19,031 nucleotides of DNA from Chromatiales bacterium (GTDB lineage Bacteria > Pseudomonadota > Gammaproteobacteria > SZUA-140), in NCBI GenBank assembly GCA_031285245.1, contig JAITWN010000061.1, positions 1 through 19,031 of the forward strand. Direction: 5' to 3'. Shown one piece after another: positions 16,315 through 19,031 of this stretch; positions within the stretch are counted from its first letter, which is position 1, and each line of letters opens with the position of its first letter. The notes beneath the pieces are model-generated. The model was not told the DNA's origin. It ran no database searches and saw nothing but the letters and a program-made list of their open reading frames with translations. Made by a program: the position numbers and the translations under genes.

Positions 16315-17573
16315 TGTTATCTCTGTATCGCTGGCGCCAGCTGGGTTTCGTTGCTTTATGTGTGCAGACGTCCTTCGCCTGTGCGCAAAATTTTCTGCCG
16401 CCGTCGGAGCGCGTGCGCGATGCGATTGAAGCCTATGCCGAAGTGCGCGCCGCTAATGCTTCCATCGCACAGGCCGAGCAGCAGGCGCGTGAATTGGCGG
16501 CTGGGCCGAATGAATTTCAACTGAGTTTGTCGCCGACGTTCAGACGCACGACTGATCCGGAAATAGCAAATTCGAACGACACTCGCTTCACCGAATGGGA
16601 AGCGCAACTTTCGCGCACGATACGCTTGCCCGGCAAAGCCGCACTCGACCGCGAAACCGGCGCGCACATCGTTACAGCTGCCAAACTGCGCTTTGGCGAT
16701 GCCGAGCATCAGGCGGCGCGCAATCTGCTCGCCGCATGGATGGGCTGGTTGCGCGCCGAAGCCGTGAGCGCCGCTGCGCAAACGCAATACGATACGCTCG
16801 CCCGCGAGCGCGACACCATTGCGCGCCGTTTAGCATTGGGAGATGCGGCTGCGCGTGAGCTCGATCAGATTGACGCGATGCAAGCCACGGTGCGTGCCCA
16901 GTTATTTCAGGCGAAATCAGATGTCGCAGCACAGCGCCTGATACTTGCGATGAATTTCCCGCAAATCACTGTCCCTGAGCGCGCACCGGAATTGCCTGAT
17001 CCCGCGCCACTCGATGACACCCCCGAAAATTGGATAGATCGTATCATTTCCGGCAGCCATGAAATCGGCGTACTCACCGCAACCGCCGCGGAGCACGACA
17101 CCATGGCGCGTCGCGCCGCTGCCAACCGTCTGCCTGATCCGACGGTTGGTATTCGCACCTTCAATGAATTTGGCGGCGCGGAAAAAGGCTGGGGTGTTGT
17201 CGTATCCGTCCCGATTGGCATGACACGCCGCGATGCAGAAGCTCGCAGCCAGTTCGCCGCCGCCAACATCGCGCGCAGCGAGACAGAAGCGATGCGCCGC
17301 GACATTACCAGCGAAGCAACACTCACTCTCGCTCGCGCGCAGCTTTCTCTGCAAATGTGGCAAGCCGCTCATGCCGCCCGCCTTGCCAATGCCACCAGTT
17401 TGTCGCGCCAGCACCGGGCGTATGAATTGGGAGAAATCAGTTTGGCGGAGCGCTTGCAAGTTGAGCGCTTGGATGCAGAAGCCGCATTAACTGAACTTCG
17501 CGCCCGCGTTGACGCGCACGAAGCGTTGTTGCGCGTGAAAGTGGATGGACATGCGATCTGGGATTGGGATTGA
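16314..17573 (+). CDS. Outer-membrane efflux channel (TolC/CzcC family)
   Basis: This is the outer-membrane channel that completes the tripartite pump. The 419-aa protein has an N-terminal signal peptide with a likely signal peptidase I site after ACA (22-24). The Cys at 23 lacks a proper lipobox, so a lipoprotein is less likely. The mature part shows two related halves rich in Ala/Arg/Glu/Gln helices, as in TolC-type proteins: one around 33-215, with QLSRTIRLPGKAALD at about 94-108, and a second around 240-410, with VVVSVPIGMTRRDAEA near 297-312. The ribosome site AAGGAG (16303-16308) lies inside the pump gene, five bases before the ATG, which shares its A with the pump stop. Codon use resembles its neighbours. 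Confidence 0.88.
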   Translation: MLSLYRWRQLGFVALCVQTSFACAQNFLPPSERVRDAIEAYAEVRAANASIAQAEQQARELAAGPNEFQLSLSPTFRRTTDPEIANSNDTRFTEWEAQLSRTIRLPGKAALDRETGAHIVTAAKLRFGDAEHQAARNLLAAWMGWLRAEAVSAAAQTQYDTLARERDTIARRLALGDAAARELDQIDAMQATVRAQLFQAKSDVAAQRLILAMNFPQITVPERAPELPDPAPLDDTPENWIDRIISGSHEIGVLTATAAEHDTMARRAAANRLPDPTVGIRTFNEFGGAEKGWGVVVSVPIGMTRRDAEARSQFAAANIARSETEAMRRDITSEATLTLARAQLSLQMWQAAHAARLANATSLSRQHRAYELGEISLAERLQVERLDAEAALTELRARVDAHEALLRVKVDGHAIWDWD

Positions 17574-17593
17574 TCGCCAGCAGAATCTGTAGC

Positions 17594-17683
17594 TGTGTTT
17601 GAGGATTGGTGGCCAGCGGCGCCCGTTCCTCTTTTTCAGGACGCGGAGCCGCTGCGCGCCAACGGCCTGATCACAGGCCTGAA
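17594..17683. repeat. Dispersed intergenic repeat, copy 3 (longest)
   Basis: Positions 17633-17665 match copy 1 (2350-2382) at 32 of 33 bases. TGTGTTTGAGG (17594-17604) and the hairpin GGCCTG-ATCA-CAGGCC (17664-17679) match copy 2 in sequence or structure. TTCAGG (17635-17640) can also pair with CCTGAA (17678-17683), giving an outer stem that competes with the inner hairpin. It lies between the outer-membrane channel gene and trpF. The absence of a T-run argues against a simple terminator. Confidence 0.75.
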
Positions 17684-17751
17684 GACAGACCTCAATGACA
17701 CGTTCTCCGGAATTTGTCTGCCCCCCTATTTCCCGTGTATCTTTACGCGCT

Positions 17752-17757
17752 TATAAG
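17752..17757 (+). promoter_or_regulatory. Candidate -10 box for trpF-trpB
   Basis: TATAAG lies 13 bases upstream of the trpF ATG. The hexamer 17 bases further upstream is TTTCCC (17729-17734), a weak -35. A start near 17764 would give a leader of about 7 nt, too short for a Shine-Dalgarno, and none is visible. No trp leader peptide or tandem-Trp codon run was found in 17574-17770. Confidence 0.35.
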
Positions 17758-17770
17758 CCTGCGGCGGCCT

Positions 17771-18409
17771 ATGCGTACCCGTATCAAGATTTGCGGTATC
17801 ACCCGTCCTCGGGACGGCCTGGCGGCGGCGCAGCAGGGTGCGGATGCGATCGGATTGGTGTTCCATCCGTTGAGCTCGCGCCGGGTTGATGTCGCGCGTG
17901 CAGCTGAGATCGTGGACGCACTACCGCCGTTCTGCGCGGTGGTGGCTTTGTTTGTCGATCCTGCGCCCGAGATAGTGCATGACGTGCTGGCCGCGGTGCC
18001 AATTGATCTCTTGCAGTTCCACGGCGAAGAGTCTGCCGAATTCTGTCGTGACTTCGGTGTGCCTTATATGAAGGCAGTGCACATGCGTCCGGGCGTTGAC
18101 CTGATGGCGCAGGCGGCGCGCTATTCAGATGCCGCGGCGTTGCTGCTCGATACTTGGCACGAGAAGCTCGCGGGTGGTACGGGGGAGAGTTTTGCGTGGC
18201 AGCGCCTACCTGCCGGGCTCACGGTGCCGGTGATGCTTGCGGGTGGTTTGCATGCGGGCAATGTCGCTGAGGCGATACGGATCGTGCGGCCTTATGGGGT
18301 CGATGTCAGTAGCGGCGTTGAGGCGGCGCCAGGTATCAAGGATACGGTCAGCATCGGCGCTTTCATGCGCGCGGTGATGACAAGAGATGGTGAGGCGAAT
18401 GATGGTTGA
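17771..18409 (+). CDS. trpF: Phosphoribosylanthranilate isomerase
   Basis: TrpF isomerises phosphoribosylanthranilate to the carboxyphenylamino-deoxyribulose phosphate used for indole-glycerol-phosphate synthesis. The 212-aa TIM barrel starts with MRTRIKICGIT, containing the general-base C8. It continues with GLVFHPLSSRRV (28-39), LQFHGEE (81-87), LLLDTW (124-129) with general-acid D127, LAGGL (156-160) and the phosphate-binding end VDVSSGVE (177-184). An in-frame TTG at 17714 would add 19 residues of proline- and leucine-rich sequence not typical of TrpF, so the ATG is preferred. The 3' end overlaps trpB by eight bases. It is separated from truA by the efflux cassette. Confidence 0.95.
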   Translation: MRTRIKICGITRPRDGLAAAQQGADAIGLVFHPLSSRRVDVARAAEIVDALPPFCAVVALFVDPAPEIVHDVLAAVPIDLLQFHGEESAEFCRDFGVPYMKAVHMRPGVDLMAQAARYSDAAALLLDTWHEKLAGGTGESFAWQRLPAGLTVPVMLAGGLHAGNVAEAIRIVRPYGVDVSSGVEAAPGIKDTVSIGAFMRAVMTRDGEANDG

Positions 18410-19031
18410 TATTCAGGATAAGCGCAGTCGCAAGCGTGATGTGGCGCGCCTGCCCGATGAGCGTGGGCACTTCGGTATCTATGGCGGCATCTTTGTCGCC
18501 GAGACCTTGATGGGGCCGCTCGATGAGTTGCGCCTTGCTTACGAACGCTATCTTGCTGACCCTGAATTTCTCGCTGAACTCGATCAGGATCTGCAGCACT
18601 ACGTCGGCCGGCCTTCACCGCTTTATTTCGCTGAGCGTCTCAGTCGCGAAAATGGCGGCGCGCGCATCTACCTCAAGCGTGAAGATCTCAATCATACCGG
18701 CGCGCACAAGGTCAACAACACCATCGGCCAGGCGCTCCTCGCGCGGCGCATGGGCAAGCGTCGCATCATTGCCGAGACTGGCGCTGGTCAGCACGGCGTT
18801 GCCACGGCAACGGTCGCGGCGCGTCTTGGCATGAAGTGCGTGGTGTACATGGGCGCTGATGACATCAAGCGCCAAGCGCTCAACGTCTATCGCATGCGTT
18901 TGCTCGGCGCTGAAGTGGTATCAGTGACTTCAGGATCGCGCACGCTCAAAGATGCGCTCAACGAAGCGATGCGTGATTGGGTCACCAACGTCGATGACAC
19001 TTTCTACATCATCGGCACGGTCGCAGGTCCT
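18402..19031 (+). CDS. trpB: Tryptophan synthase beta chain, 3' end outside window
   Basis: TrpB condenses indole with serine using PLP, in complex with TrpA. The visible 210 residues of about 400 include DERGHFGIYGGIFVAETL (19-36), YVGRPSPLYFAERLS (67-81), KREDLNHTGAHKVNN (92-106) with PLP lysine K103, AETGAGQHGVATA (124-136) with catalytic E125, and YMGADDIKRQALNVYRMRLLGAEV (149-172). The reading frame is open to the last base. ATG codons at 18399 and 18402 are adjacent and in frame; GAGG at 18392-18395 has better spacing to 18402. The start lies inside the end of trpF, indicating coupled translation. trpA would be expected just beyond the edge. Confidence 0.96.
   Translation, partial: MVDIQDKRSRKRDVARLPDERGHFGIYGGIFVAETLMGPLDELRLAYERYLADPEFLAELDQDLQHYVGRPSPLYFAERLSRENGGARIYLKREDLNHTGAHKVNNTIGQALLARRMGKRRIIAETGAGQHGVATATVAARLGMKCVVYMGADDIKRQALNVYRMRLLGAEVVSVTSGSRTLKDALNEAMRDWVTNVDDTFYIIGTVAGP

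Noticed and set aside
12147..17573. Efflux cassette as a recent foreign island
   Set aside because: Codon use and base composition look like the neighbours, and there is no integrase, transposase, tRNA or target duplication. Only its position and flanking repeats suggest insertion.
17714..17770. TTG start for trpF adding 19 residues
   Set aside because: The extra residues are not typical of TrpF, which normally begins just before the KICG motif, and no good ribosome site precedes the TTG. Kept only as an alternative.
1..19031. CRISPR array, tRNA/rRNA, phage or toxin-antitoxin genes
   Set aside because: None seen on either strand by reading; no regularly spaced repeats and no matching coding motifs.

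Overview
The window reads as a chromosomal stretch of a beta- or gammaproteobacterium with moderately high GC content. The evidence is gene content and pairings: a deoxynucleoside kinase next to panB-panC, proteobacterial-type ppc and glgA, gnd-zwf-pgi in a row, and truA close to trpF-trpB. The sequence alone does not settle the class. Genes are tightly packed, and no tRNA, rRNA, CRISPR array, transposase or integrase was seen. Both edges cut a gene: the first lacks about one base of its start codon, and trpB runs off the right end.

Layout. (1) 1-2340, plus strand: deoxynucleoside kinase, panB, panC, covering nucleoside salvage and the pantoate/pantothenate branch of CoA synthesis. (2) 2341-2469: convergent gap holding copy 1 of a dispersed repeat plus other small repeats. 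(3) 2470-6857, minus strand: glgA then ppc (glycogen synthase, PEP carboxylase). (4) 6858-7080: divergent promoter region. (5) 7081-11923, plus strand: gnd, zwf, pgi, truA, with overlaps or a one-base gap. The first three genes handle glucose-6-phosphate at the junction of glycolysis and the oxidative pentose phosphate pathway; no 6-phosphogluconolactonase gene is present. (6) 11924-12146: a gap with inverted repeats, copy 2 of the dispersed repeat and a likely promoter. (7) 12147-17573: a three-gene tripartite efflux cassette (periplasmic adaptor, CzcA-like RND pump, outer-membrane channel). (8) 17574-17770: copy 3 of the repeat and a likely trp promoter. (9) 17771-19031: trpF and the first 210 codons of trpB.

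Most of the window is ordinary central metabolism. The most interesting features are non-coding. A short intergenic repeat occurs three times, and two copies carry hairpins with a compensatory base-pair change. Those two copies bracket the efflux cassette, which sits between truA and trpF, genes that are neighbours in many beta- and gammaproteobacteria. Two genes, ppc and trpF, have a good -10 box so close to the ATG, with no Shine-Dalgarno, that near-leaderless transcripts are plausible. I did not find a clearly new multi-gene system; the repeat family is the best candidate for something undescribed.
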